Program-made: the position numbers and the translations under genes
Shown here: piece by piece, positions 12,225-21,125 of the stretch
Position numbering within the stretch: position 1 is the stretch's first letter
Layout of the letters: every line of letters starts with the position of its first letter
Assembly: GCA_021201755.1 (NCBI GenBank)
Contig: JAJQEI010000006.1
Location: forward strand, 62,001 to 126,000
DNA length: 64,000 nucleotides
DNA from: Ruminococcus sp.
GTDB taxonomy: Bacteria; Bacillota; Clostridia; Oscillospirales; Ruminococcaceae
Direction of reading: 5' to 3'
Notes under the pieces: generated by a model
Database searches by the model: none
What the model was told of the DNA's origin: nothing
What the model saw: only the letters and a program-made list of their open reading frames with translations

Positions 12225-13709
12225 CTATGCATTTGACACTTTTATCAATTTTTGAAAGAAGCTAGATACTTCAATGTCTGCTTGTTCTTGGTAGACTTCA
12301 TACTGATCATTATAATACTCTTCTGCGAGAGCCTCACTAGCAGTGATTTCCCACATAGGCGTTTCCTCTAAGCTAACATAATATACAATGCAAACACCAT
12401 AAGAGCTTTCTAAGATAGTGACGTCGCCAGTTTGACGAGAATCATCAAAGAACCAATTTTTCCAATCAGACAGTATTTCGCTGCCTGATACATTTTCATA
12501 CAAGCCACCATCAGTTGATGTATCCTCCGAATAATAATTTGCATAGTTTGCAAAGCTGTCTTCGGTTTGATCGCCAGACTGCCAAGCTTCTAAAACACTT
12601 TCAGCTTGTGCTTGTGCGTCCTCCGTAGAACCATAAGTATCGGTAGTGAATAAAATCTGTCGCAGATTGACCGGATATGACTCATCACGTTCTGGTTCTG
12701 AAAGCAGCAGACAAACTAAAATTGTTCCAGTTTCATCATCATCTGCTTCTGTGATGATGGTGGATTCCCCTACAGATACGTCACCGGAAAAAGCCCATTC
12801 ACTGATAGAATCGCCTTCAATATAAGCAGTGTTTTCCATATAAAGCGAATCTACATATTCTGCAATATCTTCGTCTTCTAAAGAAGAATAATTTTCCTTA
12901 TAATAATCTGTCACCCAAGATTCAAATACTTCTTTGGTGGTGCAGTGCCGTAAATCTCTAGCATCTTCTTCTGCGGTTTCACTTGTAATAGAATAACTGT
13001 CTGTGGAATCGTCGTAGGCAAAGCCAAAACAAATGTAACTGCACACCTGCATATCTTGTGCATTTTCTTCGTAATAGCCTTCTAGATCAGCATCACTCAA
13101 TGTAATTTGATTTTCCATTTCTGCACTAAATTCGACTGCCGTAAAATATAGCTCCATCGCATGAATTACGTCATCTTCCTCGACACCTTTTGGAAAGGTT
13201 GTACTATCAAAAGAAGATACACTTTCCTGTGCTTCCGCCGTAATATCTGTTTCCGGCTCAAAGCCTTCTGTATAGGCAGCTTCACATAATGTCAGGATGC
13301 GTTTTGCGTAATCTACAGCAGCATCCGCAAAATATTTCTCCCAAGTAGTATCACTATCGTAATATTGTTCCGCAAGGGATACATCAGTGTCTGGAACAGT
13401 ACTAGAATCTGAAGCACTGAACAAATACTGTTGATAAATCTGCCAAGCGTAGAAAGAAAGTTCAGATGCAGAAAGGGAATAATGTTCTGTTTTTTCTACT
13501 GAGAATAAGTGTGTCAGGGGTTTTGTTTTTACGCCCCAAGTGATTGCTCCGGTAACAATTGCTACAATTAGTACACAGACGACAATCCAAATAACCGCTT
13601 TCTTATGTTTTTGTTTTTTACGTTCCGCTTTTGCCGCCGCTTTTCGTTCTGCACGTCTCGCGTTTGCCATTCGCTGTTGCTTTTCAGATTGCTTCCTCTT
13701 TTTTGCCAT
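12225..13709 (-). CDS. Membrane-anchored PpiC/SurA-type peptidyl-prolyl isomerase
   Basis: The first about 38 residues are very rich in Lys, Arg and Ala, followed by one membrane segment (VIWIVVCVLIVAIVTGAITW) and a long acidic extracellular part. Near residues 350-450, NLRQILFTTDTY, the DSFANYANYYSED stretch and TDGGLYENV resemble the parvulin-type rotamase fold. Such proteins help exported proteins fold outside the membrane, as PrsA does in Bacillus, although this one is anchored by a helix rather than a lipid. Catalytic residues are poorly conserved, so chaperone activity alone is possible. It ends with TAG. Confidence 0.72.
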   Translation of the reverse strand: MAKKRKQSEKQQRMANARRAERKAAAKAERKKQKHKKAVIWIVVCVLIVAIVTGAITWGVKTKPLTHLFSVEKTEHYSLSASELSFYAWQIYQQYLFSASDSSTVPDTDVSLAEQYYDSDTTWEKYFADAAVDYAKRILTLCEAAYTEGFEPETDITAEAQESVSSFDSTTFPKGVEEDDVIHAMELYFTAVEFSAEMENQITLSDADLEGYYEENAQDMQVCSYICFGFAYDDSTDSYSITSETAEEDARDLRHCTTKEVFESWVTDYYKENYSSLEDEDIAEYVDSLYMENTAYIEGDSISEWAFSGDVSVGESTIITEADDDETGTILVCLLLSEPERDESYPVNLRQILFTTDTYGSTEDAQAQAESVLEAWQSGDQTEDSFANYANYYSEDTSTDGGLYENVSGSEILSDWKNWFFDDSRQTGDVTILESSYGVCIVYYVSLEETPMWEITASEALAEEYYNDQYEVYQEQADIEVSSFFQKLIKVSNA

Positions 13710-13721
13710 AACTAACCGCTC

Positions 13722-14468
13722 CTATTTTTGTTTCTTTAGAAATATTTCGTATTCATCGCAAATCGGTTTTGGATCGCCGAAAGCAAGGAGTTCTCCATGG
13801 TCAAGCCACATTACTTTTGTAGAAAGACGACGAATTTGAGATAAAGAATGAGATACGAGCAGTGTTGTCGCACCACCCTTGATGATTTCTATCATCTTTT
13901 TCTCACTTTTTTGTCGGAATGCACCGTCACCAACGGAAAGTACTTCGTCTAAAATTAAAATTTCTGGATTTACAAGACAAGCAATAGAAAATGCAAGACG
14001 TGATTTCATGCCGGAGGAGAGTTGTTTAAACAGTCGATCTTCGAATTCTTCTAAGCCTGCAAATTCCAGAATATCCCGATAAGTTTTCTCCATAAATTCA
14101 CGGGTATATCCCAACATAGCACCACGCAAAAATGTGTTCTCTTTGATAGTTAGTTCGCCGTCAAAACCACTTCCCAATTCTAAAAGAGAAGCAAGCGTTC
14201 CGTTTACTGCCAATTTTCCGGTTGTAGGAATCATAATGCCGGATATAACCTTCAGCAGGGTAGATTTTCCAGCACCATTGGAACCAATGATGCCTAAAAG
14301 TTCACCTTTATCTAATTGAAACGAGACATTTTTGACTGCCCAGAATTCCTTTTGTTGGTATGTTCCTTTTAATTTTTGGATAATCACATCCTTAAGACTC
14401 GTTTCTTTAAAATCACCTAAAATATAGCGAACAGAAACATCTTCCACAATAATTTTTTTCTTTGCCAC
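13722..14468 (-). CDS. ABC-2 polysaccharide/teichoic-acid exporter, ATP-binding subunit (TagH-like)
   Basis: The 248-residue ATPase has Walker A GSNGAGKST, signature LSSGMKSRLAFSIA, Walker B ILILDEVLSVGD and switch His in LLVSHSL. The N-terminal VRYILGDFKETSLKDVI is typical of exporters of the TagH/RfbE/Wzt group that move undecaprenyl-linked wall polymers. It lacks the long C-terminal domain of Bacillus TagH or Wzt. It follows the permease gene by 17 bases and would form the transporter with it. It ends with TAG. Confidence 0.88.
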   Translation of the reverse strand: MAKKKIIVEDVSVRYILGDFKETSLKDVIIQKLKGTYQQKEFWAVKNVSFQLDKGELLGIIGSNGAGKSTLLKVISGIMIPTTGKLAVNGTLASLLELGSGFDGELTIKENTFLRGAMLGYTREFMEKTYRDILEFAGLEEFEDRLFKQLSSGMKSRLAFSIACLVNPEILILDEVLSVGDGAFRQKSEKKMIEIIKGGATTLLVSHSLSQIRRLSTKVMWLDHGELLAFGDPKPICDEYEIFLKKQK

Positions 14469-14485
14469 GTTTTTATCGTCCTTTC

Positions 14486-15325
14486 TTACATATAATACAG
14501 AAATTTATAGTTTAGTTTTTTATAAATCAGGCAACCGATAATAAGTGCTGCAATAGCATAAAAAGCACAGAGCAAATGATGCTCTAAAGATGGCACAGTT
14601 TGGTACAAGACGATTTTCCGAACGTAGGATATATAGGAATATACCGGATTGAGATAAAACAATTTCTGTACAGTTGGACTAAACGCATCGATGGTATAGA
14701 AAATTGCGGAGAGATACATAAGTAACAGCGTGAATACATCGTATAAATATTGTACATCTTTAAATAGAACAAACAACGCCGATAAAATAAAACCAAAACC
14801 AATGTTGAAAATAATCAAAAATAAGATGGGATAAACAATCAAGAGTATACGCCATGTCAGTGGTACACCATCAATGAGGATAAACAAAAAGTAGATTACC
14901 AAAGTTAATCCAAAATTGATACAAGAGGAAACTTCTTTCGATAAGAGGAAAATGTATTTTGGTAAGTTAATTTTTTTTATAATTGCAGCATTTTGCATCA
15001 GAGAGTGCATACCGCTGGAAGTTGCGTCTTTAAAGAAAGAATAAAAAAGGTTTCCAGAAAAAAGATAGATGATATAGTGGTCCATTCCTCTACCGAAGAA
15101 TTTTGTAAAAACAATTGCCATAACAGCCAGCTGAAGGAGTGGATTTAAGATACTCCAGAACATCCCCAAAATTGTTCGCTTATATTTTTTTTTAAAGTCA
15201 CGTTTGATCAATTCTTCGAACAAGAATTGATTTTTTTTGATTTTCTGTACACCTGATCGAATAAGGTTCACGAATGCAACGCTCCAATCTGTTGGGATAG
15301 TCATTTCTGAAATGTGATTTACCAT
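14486..15325 (-). CDS. ABC-2 polysaccharide/teichoic-acid exporter, permease (TagG-like)
   Basis: The 279-residue protein has an N-terminal cytoplasmic stretch with FEELIKRDFKKKYKRTILGMFWSI in two parts, typical of ABC-2 exporters, and about six membrane helices. It pairs with the ATPase encoded immediately downstream. The start is uncertain: ATG 15325 has no clear SD, and an in-frame ATG eight codons later (MTIPTDW) may be the true one. No glycosyltransferase genes lie nearby, so the exported polymer is unknown. Confidence 0.86.
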   Translation of the reverse strand: MVNHISEMTIPTDWSVAFVNLIRSGVQKIKKNQFLFEELIKRDFKKKYKRTILGMFWSILNPLLQLAVMAIVFTKFFGRGMDHYIIYLFSGNLFYSFFKDATSSGMHSLMQNAAIIKKINLPKYIFLLSKEVSSCINFGLTLVIYFLFILIDGVPLTWRILLIVYPILFLIIFNIGFGFILSALFVLFKDVQYLYDVFTLLLMYLSAIFYTIDAFSPTVQKLFYLNPVYSYISYVRKIVLYQTVPSLEHHLLCAFYAIAALIIGCLIYKKLNYKFLYYM

Positions 15326-15445
15326 AATTCGAAAAAAAATCCCAGTGTTGTATTTTTAACAATATATCATAATTTATGAAAAAAGTCAAGCAAAATTTCA
15401 AAAGAGAGGAAAATGTAAATAAGTGAATAGTCTGCATTTCATTTT

Positions 15446-16135
15446 TCATAATTGATTGATTTGTTTGAACATATCTTGCATTTTACGGTCAGTTTCTGCG
15501 ATAATATCCGCATATACTTTTAATTCATCAGTTAAAGATGCAGCAACCTTAGTGTCACCGATGGATTTATAATGCAGTTGGTGTTCTAGACTTGCCCAAA
15601 AGTCCATTGCAATTGTTCGAATTTGAATTTCAACTGGTGCTTCTTGTTGTCCATTGGACATATGAACAGGAACATCTACAATCATATGAAAGCTACGATA
15701 GCCATTGGATTTTGGGTTTTGGATATAATCTTTTGTTTTACGCAAACGAAAACCACTTTTTTTTATAAGTAAATCTGCAATGGCATAAATATCGTCAATA
15801 TAGCAGCTTATTACTCGTACGCCGGCAATATCTGTCAGATTCACTCTGGCACTTTCTGGCGTAAGTGGCATATTTTTGCGTTGCAACTTGTCAACGATAC
15901 TCTGAGGCGTCTTGATGCGGCTTTCCACGTTATGAATTGGATTGCGTTGAAATCGCATACTAAATTCATTGTCAAAAATATTCAGTTGTGCTTTGACCAA
16001 TTCAATGGCAGAATCGTACAAGTATTCTAGTTCTAAAAAGGAGTAAAATACCGCTTGAATTTGATCTTCTTTGTTTTCTGGCATGACATCTCGAATAGCA
16101 TCTAAATAGAATTCTTTTTCGTCCAAATCAATCAC
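15446..16135 (-). CDS. Small (p)ppGpp synthetase, RelA/SpoT domain (RelQ/YjbM type)
   Basis: The 229-residue protein holds only the synthetase domain: SRIKTPQSIVDKL, VNLTDIAGVRVISCYIDD, KSNGYRSFHMIV and VEIQIRTIAMDFWASLEHQ are the usual motifs for GTP/ATP binding and pyrophosphate transfer. No HD hydrolase or TGS/ACT domain is present, so it is a small alarmone synthetase. The frame begins with GTG 16135; a TTG three codons later sits better behind AGAGGTGA. It is directly downstream of the gatB-aspS gene, a gap of 21 bases. Confidence 0.92.
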   Translation of the reverse strand: MIDLDEKEFYLDAIRDVMPENKEDQIQAVFYSFLELEYLYDSAIELVKAQLNIFDNEFSMRFQRNPIHNVESRIKTPQSIVDKLQRKNMPLTPESARVNLTDIAGVRVISCYIDDIYAIADLLIKKSGFRLRKTKDYIQNPKSNGYRSFHMIVDVPVHMSNGQQEAPVEIQIRTIAMDFWASLEHQLHYKSIGDTKVAASLTDELKVYADIIAETDRKMQDMFKQINQL

Positions 16136-16156
16136 CTCTACATGACAATGCTGGTT

Positions 16157-19024
16157 TTATGGTAACAGACGGTTAATATCTCGTGGAAACATACTAGCTT
16201 GACGTACGTTAGATAGACCAAGCAATTTCATAACCAAACGTTCTAGACCGATTCCCAATCCACCGTGTGGTGGTAAACCATATTTGTGTGCTTCCAGATA
16301 ATATTTGAAATCTTCTGGATTTAGTCCTTGTGCATGCATTTTGTCCAACTGTTCTTGATAATCATGAATTCGCTGACCACCACTAGTAATTTCTAGACCA
16401 CGGAACAATAGGTCAAATTTATATGCTAAACGTGGATCTTCACGTGAATTCATTGCATAGAATGGTGGTTTAGAAGAAGGAAAGTAGGTGACAAAAATAA
16501 AGTCGCTGTCAAATGTTTGCTTCGCATACGTACAAATTGCCACTTCATCTTCCGGCTCCAAATCCAGCTTATTTTTCGAGCCTTTGCTGCCAAGAATTTC
16601 CTTTGCTTCCAGCAATGTGACGCAGGGAATTTCTGTTATCTCCGGAATCTCTGCGTGCAATAAGTCGATCTCGTAAGTGTAATTTGTTTTTAGATATGTC
16701 ATCAAGTGCTTTAGCATTGCGGTTTCCATTGCCATGATATCATACATACTGTCAATATATCCCATTTCAAAATCCAAGCCAATATACTCATTGATATGGC
16801 GAGAAGTGGCGTGCTTTTCTGCACGATACACTGGTGCAATTTCAAAAACACGGTCAAAGAATGCGACAGCGGTTTGTTTATAAAATTGTGGCGATTGATT
16901 CAAGAAGGCTGGTTTATCAAAATATTCCAAATGAAAAATATTGGCACCACCTTCAGCACCTTGTGCAACAATTTTGGGCGTGTGAATCTCGGTGAATCCT
17001 TCTTGTAGCATAAACTCACGGAAACCGCTGACTACACCTTCTTGGATGCGAAAAATCGCACGCTGATAGATATTTCGCAACGAAACTGAACGATTATCCA
17101 GATTGATATCCAGACCACATCCGAGTTTCTTATTAGAAACCTTAAGTGGGTATTCTTCGTTGGAATTGGAAATTACCTGTAAAGATTTCAGTTGTAATTC
17201 AATACCGCCTACAGCTTTTTCATTTTGCTGTACGACGCCGGAAACACAGATATAATTGCCTTCACGTAATCCGTTGATGGAATCTTTACACTGATCCGAG
17301 TAGTAAATTGATTGGATAATGTATCGTCCTGTTCGTAGGATAATGAAAGCGAATTCACTCATTTGACGAATCTTATGCACACAGGCGCAAATGGTAATTG
17401 TTTCATTAATATGGTCAGTGGCATTTGAAAATTCAAATTCTGACACTAGGTTTTCGCTGCCGATTTGTAAGATTCCATCTTTACTGTTCGGACAATAGGC
17501 ATTCGGATTGGCATACGCTGTACAAGCATATGCAACTTCTTCTGTCTCGTGGTGCTCATTCATATTCTTTTCAGATGTCGCAGTTAGCTTTGTTTCAGAC
17601 AACTTTTTTTTTAAGAGTCCTTTGATAACAGCTGGTGTGCAGACGCCACGCAATTTTTTGGTACACAATCCCATCAAGAAACCGAATACTTTTTTTTCAC
17701 CGTTTTGATATTGTGCAACAGCTTCAGAATTTTTTTCTAAAACTTCAGCGATTGTACTTTTAGCTTTCGCTGTATCATTTTGAATTAGCATTCTCGCTTC
17801 ACTTGCAATGGTTTTTGCATCTTTTCCGGTTTCAATCATAGTTCGTAAAATTTTCTTGGCATCATTTTTGGAAACCTGTTCGGTATCTGCCATTTTTACC
17901 AGCGTTGCAAATTCTTGTGCCGAAAAAGGGAGCGATTCCATTGAAACTTCACCTAAATTAACACGTCGCAGCAATTCTACTATAATGAAGTTTGCGATGC
18001 TTTTTGGCTGATAGTATGCTGCAACTGCTTCATCATAGAAATCAGAAATTCGTTTTTGATTGACAATGATTTGCGCATCTGTCTTAGATAGACCATATTT
18101 TTTGATGTACCGCTTTAGGCGTTTATGGGGCAATTCCGGTAACATTGCCTTAATTTCGTCCAACATTTCATCAGTAAAATTCACTTGTAAAATATCAGGC
18201 TCCGGAAAATAGCGATAATCGTGGGCATTTTCCTTACTTCGCATAGAAGATGTTTCACCTTTATTGTCGTTGAAGCGTCTTGTTTCTTGTACCACACGTT
18301 TTCCGGCATCTAACAGCCTAGATTGTCTTTTAATTTCATAATTAATAGCACGAGTGATGGACTTCAGGGAGTTGAGATTTTTAATTTCTGCACGTGTTCC
18401 CAGTTCTTTGTCTTCCGGACGCATAATGGAAATATTGACATCGCAACGTAAAGAACCTTGTTCCATCTTACAGTCACAGATACCGGCATACTGTAGAAGC
18501 AGACTAATTTTTTCTACAAATGCCTTTGCCTCTTCTGCCGAAGAAATGTCTGGTTCGGTAACGATTTCAATTAGAGGAATCCCACAGCGATTATAGTCAG
18601 CTAATGATACGGCGTTAAAGTCGTCATGAATCAACTTCCCCGCATCCTCTTCTAAATGAATTCGGTTAATACGAATATCTTTCTTACCGGCAGAAGTTTC
18701 AATTTCCACTAAGCCTTCTAAACACAGCGGTCGCTGCAACTGCGAAATCTGGTACGCTTTTGGCAAGTCCGGATAAAAGTAATTTTTTCGGTCAAATACC
18801 GAGAATTTATTGATATGACACCCCAGTGCAAATCCAGCTTTTACTGCATATTGTACGGCTGTTTGGTTGATAACAGGGAGCGTTCCCGGCATACCAGTAC
18901 AAACAGGACAACAACGTGTATTTTGACTGCCGCCGAATTCCGCACTGCAGGTGCAAAATACTTTTGATTTGGTCAGTAGTTCGGCATGAATCTCCAAACC
19001 GATTACAGGAATATAGTTTGACAT
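16157..19024 (-). CDS. GatB-aspartyl-tRNA synthetase fusion protein
   Basis: One uninterrupted 955-codon frame holds two enzymes. Residues 1 to about 480 are amidotransferase subunit B (VIGLEIHAELLTKSKVFC, CPVCTGMPGTLPV, YFYPDLPKAYQISQ, then the YqeY-like tail). From about 535 an archaeal-type AspRS follows: OB fold around CVHKIRQMSEFAF, class II motif 2 in VYRAEKHATSRHINEY, motif 3 GLGIGLERLVMKLLG. The linker (about 480-535) includes MNEHHETEE at 17563, which lacks an SD, so a separate start is unlikely. AspRS of this type charges tRNA-Asn with Asp in clostridia, and GatCAB then amidates it; here both steps would sit in one chain. gatA and gatC lie just upstream. Confidence 0.9.
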   Translation of the reverse strand: MSNYIPVIGLEIHAELLTKSKVFCTCSAEFGGSQNTRCCPVCTGMPGTLPVINQTAVQYAVKAGFALGCHINKFSVFDRKNYFYPDLPKAYQISQLQRPLCLEGLVEIETSAGKKDIRINRIHLEEDAGKLIHDDFNAVSLADYNRCGIPLIEIVTEPDISSAEEAKAFVEKISLLLQYAGICDCKMEQGSLRCDVNISIMRPEDKELGTRAEIKNLNSLKSITRAINYEIKRQSRLLDAGKRVVQETRRFNDNKGETSSMRSKENAHDYRYFPEPDILQVNFTDEMLDEIKAMLPELPHKRLKRYIKKYGLSKTDAQIIVNQKRISDFYDEAVAAYYQPKSIANFIIVELLRRVNLGEVSMESLPFSAQEFATLVKMADTEQVSKNDAKKILRTMIETGKDAKTIASEARMLIQNDTAKAKSTIAEVLEKNSEAVAQYQNGEKKVFGFLMGLCTKKLRGVCTPAVIKGLLKKKLSETKLTATSEKNMNEHHETEEVAYACTAYANPNAYCPNSKDGILQIGSENLVSEFEFSNATDHINETITICACVHKIRQMSEFAFIILRTGRYIIQSIYYSDQCKDSINGLREGNYICVSGVVQQNEKAVGGIELQLKSLQVISNSNEEYPLKVSNKKLGCGLDINLDNRSVSLRNIYQRAIFRIQEGVVSGFREFMLQEGFTEIHTPKIVAQGAEGGANIFHLEYFDKPAFLNQSPQFYKQTAVAFFDRVFEIAPVYRAEKHATSRHINEYIGLDFEMGYIDSMYDIMAMETAMLKHLMTYLKTNYTYEIDLLHAEIPEITEIPCVTLLEAKEILGSKGSKNKLDLEPEDEVAICTYAKQTFDSDFIFVTYFPSSKPPFYAMNSREDPRLAYKFDLLFRGLEITSGGQRIHDYQEQLDKMHAQGLNPEDFKYYLEAHKYGLPPHGGLGIGLERLVMKLLGLSNVRQASMFPRDINRLLP

Positions 19025-19042
19025 AATGAAATATCACTCTCC

Positions 19043-20500
19043 TTATTTTGAAAACATAGGCGCATTTGATGTAAACTGTTGCTCAAATGCGTCTGCAAAT
19101 TGCAGAATTGTTGACTCGTCAAATTGTTTTCCGACAAGTGACATACCAATGGGCATTCCAGAGGAACTGTAGCCACAAGGCGTGGAAATTGCTGGTAGGG
19201 AAGCAATGTTTACCGTGACGGTGCAAATATCTGCCTGATACATTTTGACTGGATCTGAAATATTTTCATTTATGCCGTAAGCAACCGATGGTATTGTTGG
19301 CGTTAAAATCACATCACAGTTTTCAAAAATTTGAGCATATTCCGCAGAAATTTTTTGCTTCAATGCCAACGCTTTTCCATAGTAGGCATCATAATAGCCG
19401 CTGGACAGTGCGTAGTTTCCAAGCAAAATCCGACGCTTGACTTCATTTCCGAATCCTTCACTTCTGGAATTACAAATCAGTTCTTGGAATGTGTCTCCAA
19501 CCTTACTACGATAACCATATTTGATACCATCATACCGAGATAGATTCGAAGAGGCTTCCGCTGATGCAATTAAATAATAGGCAGCAACAGCGTATTTCAA
19601 GCTTGGCATACTGCATTCCACAAGCTGGGCACCCATTGTTTGATAGGTTTCTGCTGCTTTCAGTACTGCATCACGTATTTCTTTGTCAATACCTTCTGAA
19701 AAAAATTCTTTCGGTAATGCAATTTTTAAGCCTTTGATACTCTTTCCAAGCTTTGCAGTATAGTCATCTACACCACGTTTTGAAACTGTGCCATCGTGAG
19801 GATCATACCCTGCAATTGTCGATAAAATCCAAGCACAGTCTCTTGCATTTTTTGCGATCGGTCCAATTTGATCCAAAGAAGAGGCAAATGCCACCAATCC
19901 ATATCGTGAAACTCTGCCATAAGTGGGTTTTAAACCTGTTACACCACAAAATGCCGCTGGTTGACGAATGGAACCGCCAGTATCCGATCCAATTGCAGCC
20001 ACAGCTAAAGATGCAGAAACGCTTGCTGCTGATCCACCGGAAGAGCCACCGGGAACACACGCTGTGTTGTATGGATTTTTCGTTTTTGCAAAGGCGGAAG
20101 TTTGTGTCGACCCTCCCATTGCAAATTCATCCATACTTGTTTTCCCAAGCATAATAATATGTTGTGCCTCTAGTTTTTCCATCACAGTTGCATTATATGG
20201 AGGAATAAAATCTTCTAGCATTTTAGATGCACAAGTGGTACGAACTCCGTCGGTGCAAATATTATCTTTAATTGCTAGAGGAATTCCGCAAAGCATACCG
20301 GCGTTTCCCTTGTTAATTTCTTTTTGTGCAACTTCGGCATCTTTTAAAGCACGTTCCGATGTCACAGTAATATAGCTTTGCAGTTCGTCATCGTATCGGG
20401 TAATTCGGTCTAGAAATCCTTGCGTTAATTCTTTTGTGGAAATTTCCTTTGCATCCAGCATTTGCCGCAGCTTTTCAATTGTAAATTGCGTAAAATCCAT
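19043..20500 (-). CDS. gatA: Asp/Glu-tRNA amidotransferase subunit A
   Basis: This amidase-signature protein releases ammonia from glutamine for transamidation of misacylated tRNA. The Ser-cisSer-Lys triad is visible: Lys in IPLAIKDNIC, Ser residues in GGSSGGSAASV and GSDTGGSIRQPAAFCG. Start MDFTQFTIEKL at 20500 follows AAAGGAAG. About 485 residues, the normal length. It lies between gatC and the gatB-aspS fusion, 18 bases from the latter. Confidence 0.95.
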   Translation of the reverse strand: MDFTQFTIEKLRQMLDAKEISTKELTQGFLDRITRYDDELQSYITVTSERALKDAEVAQKEINKGNAGMLCGIPLAIKDNICTDGVRTTCASKMLEDFIPPYNATVMEKLEAQHIIMLGKTSMDEFAMGGSTQTSAFAKTKNPYNTACVPGGSSGGSAASVSASLAVAAIGSDTGGSIRQPAAFCGVTGLKPTYGRVSRYGLVAFASSLDQIGPIAKNARDCAWILSTIAGYDPHDGTVSKRGVDDYTAKLGKSIKGLKIALPKEFFSEGIDKEIRDAVLKAAETYQTMGAQLVECSMPSLKYAVAAYYLIASAEASSNLSRYDGIKYGYRSKVGDTFQELICNSRSEGFGNEVKRRILLGNYALSSGYYDAYYGKALALKQKISAEYAQIFENCDVILTPTIPSVAYGINENISDPVKMYQADICTVTVNIASLPAISTPCGYSSSGMPIGMSLVGKQFDESTILQFADAFEQQFTSNAPMFSK

Positions 20501-20539
20501 GTTTGTTCTTCCTTTATTTGATATTTTTGACATTCTCAG

Positions 20540-20818
20540 TTATTCTACAACCTTTGGCACGACAAAACAATTTTCATCTTGTACAGCATTTTGCAGAATT
20601 TTTTCTGTAGGGAAGCTATCTGCTTTAACATCCTCTCGCAAATCGTTCAGATATACATTTTTGTTATCTGCCTCTGTGTCATATACAACATCAATTTCTT
20701 TCACTGTATCCATGATTTCGATGATGTTGGTCATTTCTCTTGCCATTGTTTCCATTTCATCCGGAGTGAAATGGAGCTTGCCCAGCTCCGCCAGGTATGC
20801 GATCATTTGTAAATCCAA
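20540..20818 (-). CDS. gatC: Asp/Glu-tRNA amidotransferase subunit C
   Basis: A 92-residue GatC with the usual MIAYLAELGKLHFTPDE opening, the central IIEIMDTVKEIDV and a C-terminal ENCFVVPKVVE tail that wraps GatA in known structures. The start appears to be TTG at 20818, seven bases after GAGGG; the first ATG would remove part of helix 1. First gene of the gatC-gatA-gatB/aspS operon. Confidence 0.93.
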   Translation of the reverse strand: MDLQMIAYLAELGKLHFTPDEMETMAREMTNIIEIMDTVKEIDVVYDTEADNKNVYLNDLREDVKADSFPTEKILQNAVQDENCFVVPKVVE

Positions 20819-20894
20819 ATTGAACCCTCATTTCTTTATAAAATCAAAACCTATTTTCTCCTTTGATACTTCTTGGCTTTGTATAATCCATATT

Positions 20895-20923
20895 ATTATA
20901 TCATAATGTATTTGAATTTGCAA
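20895..20923 (-). promoter_or_regulatory. Sigma-A promoter for the gatC operon
   Basis: On the reverse strand TTGCAA, a 17-base spacer and TATAAT precede the gatC start by about 75 bases. Confidence 0.72.
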
Positions 20924-21037
20924 GGGATTTGCAAATTTTTTTTAATTTTCTTTTTGTGAAAATGATTTCGGTCGAGTTAGAGCATATTTTACAGATCAAA
21001 GCAAATATCGAATAAAATGCGTTAAATGGTATGTTTT

Positions 21038-21057
21038 TTGTATATTTAAATATACAA
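21038..21057. promoter_or_regulatory. Perfect 20-base palindrome upstream of gatC
   Basis: TTGTATATTTAAATATACAA is its own reverse complement. It lies about 120 bases upstream of the gatC promoter and 70 bases past the GH9 stop. It could bind a dimeric regulator; an AT-rich palindrome by chance, or a weak GH9 terminator, is also possible. Confidence 0.35.
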
Positions 21058-21125
21058 TCTAATAATATCATTAAAATCAAGCGATAGAGTCTGATATGGG
21101 TAAGCGTAATTTTGTGGTAATACCG

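Noticed and set aside
13540..13839. Forward frames opposite the ppiC-like and ABC genes
   Set aside because: Shadows of well-supported reverse-strand genes.
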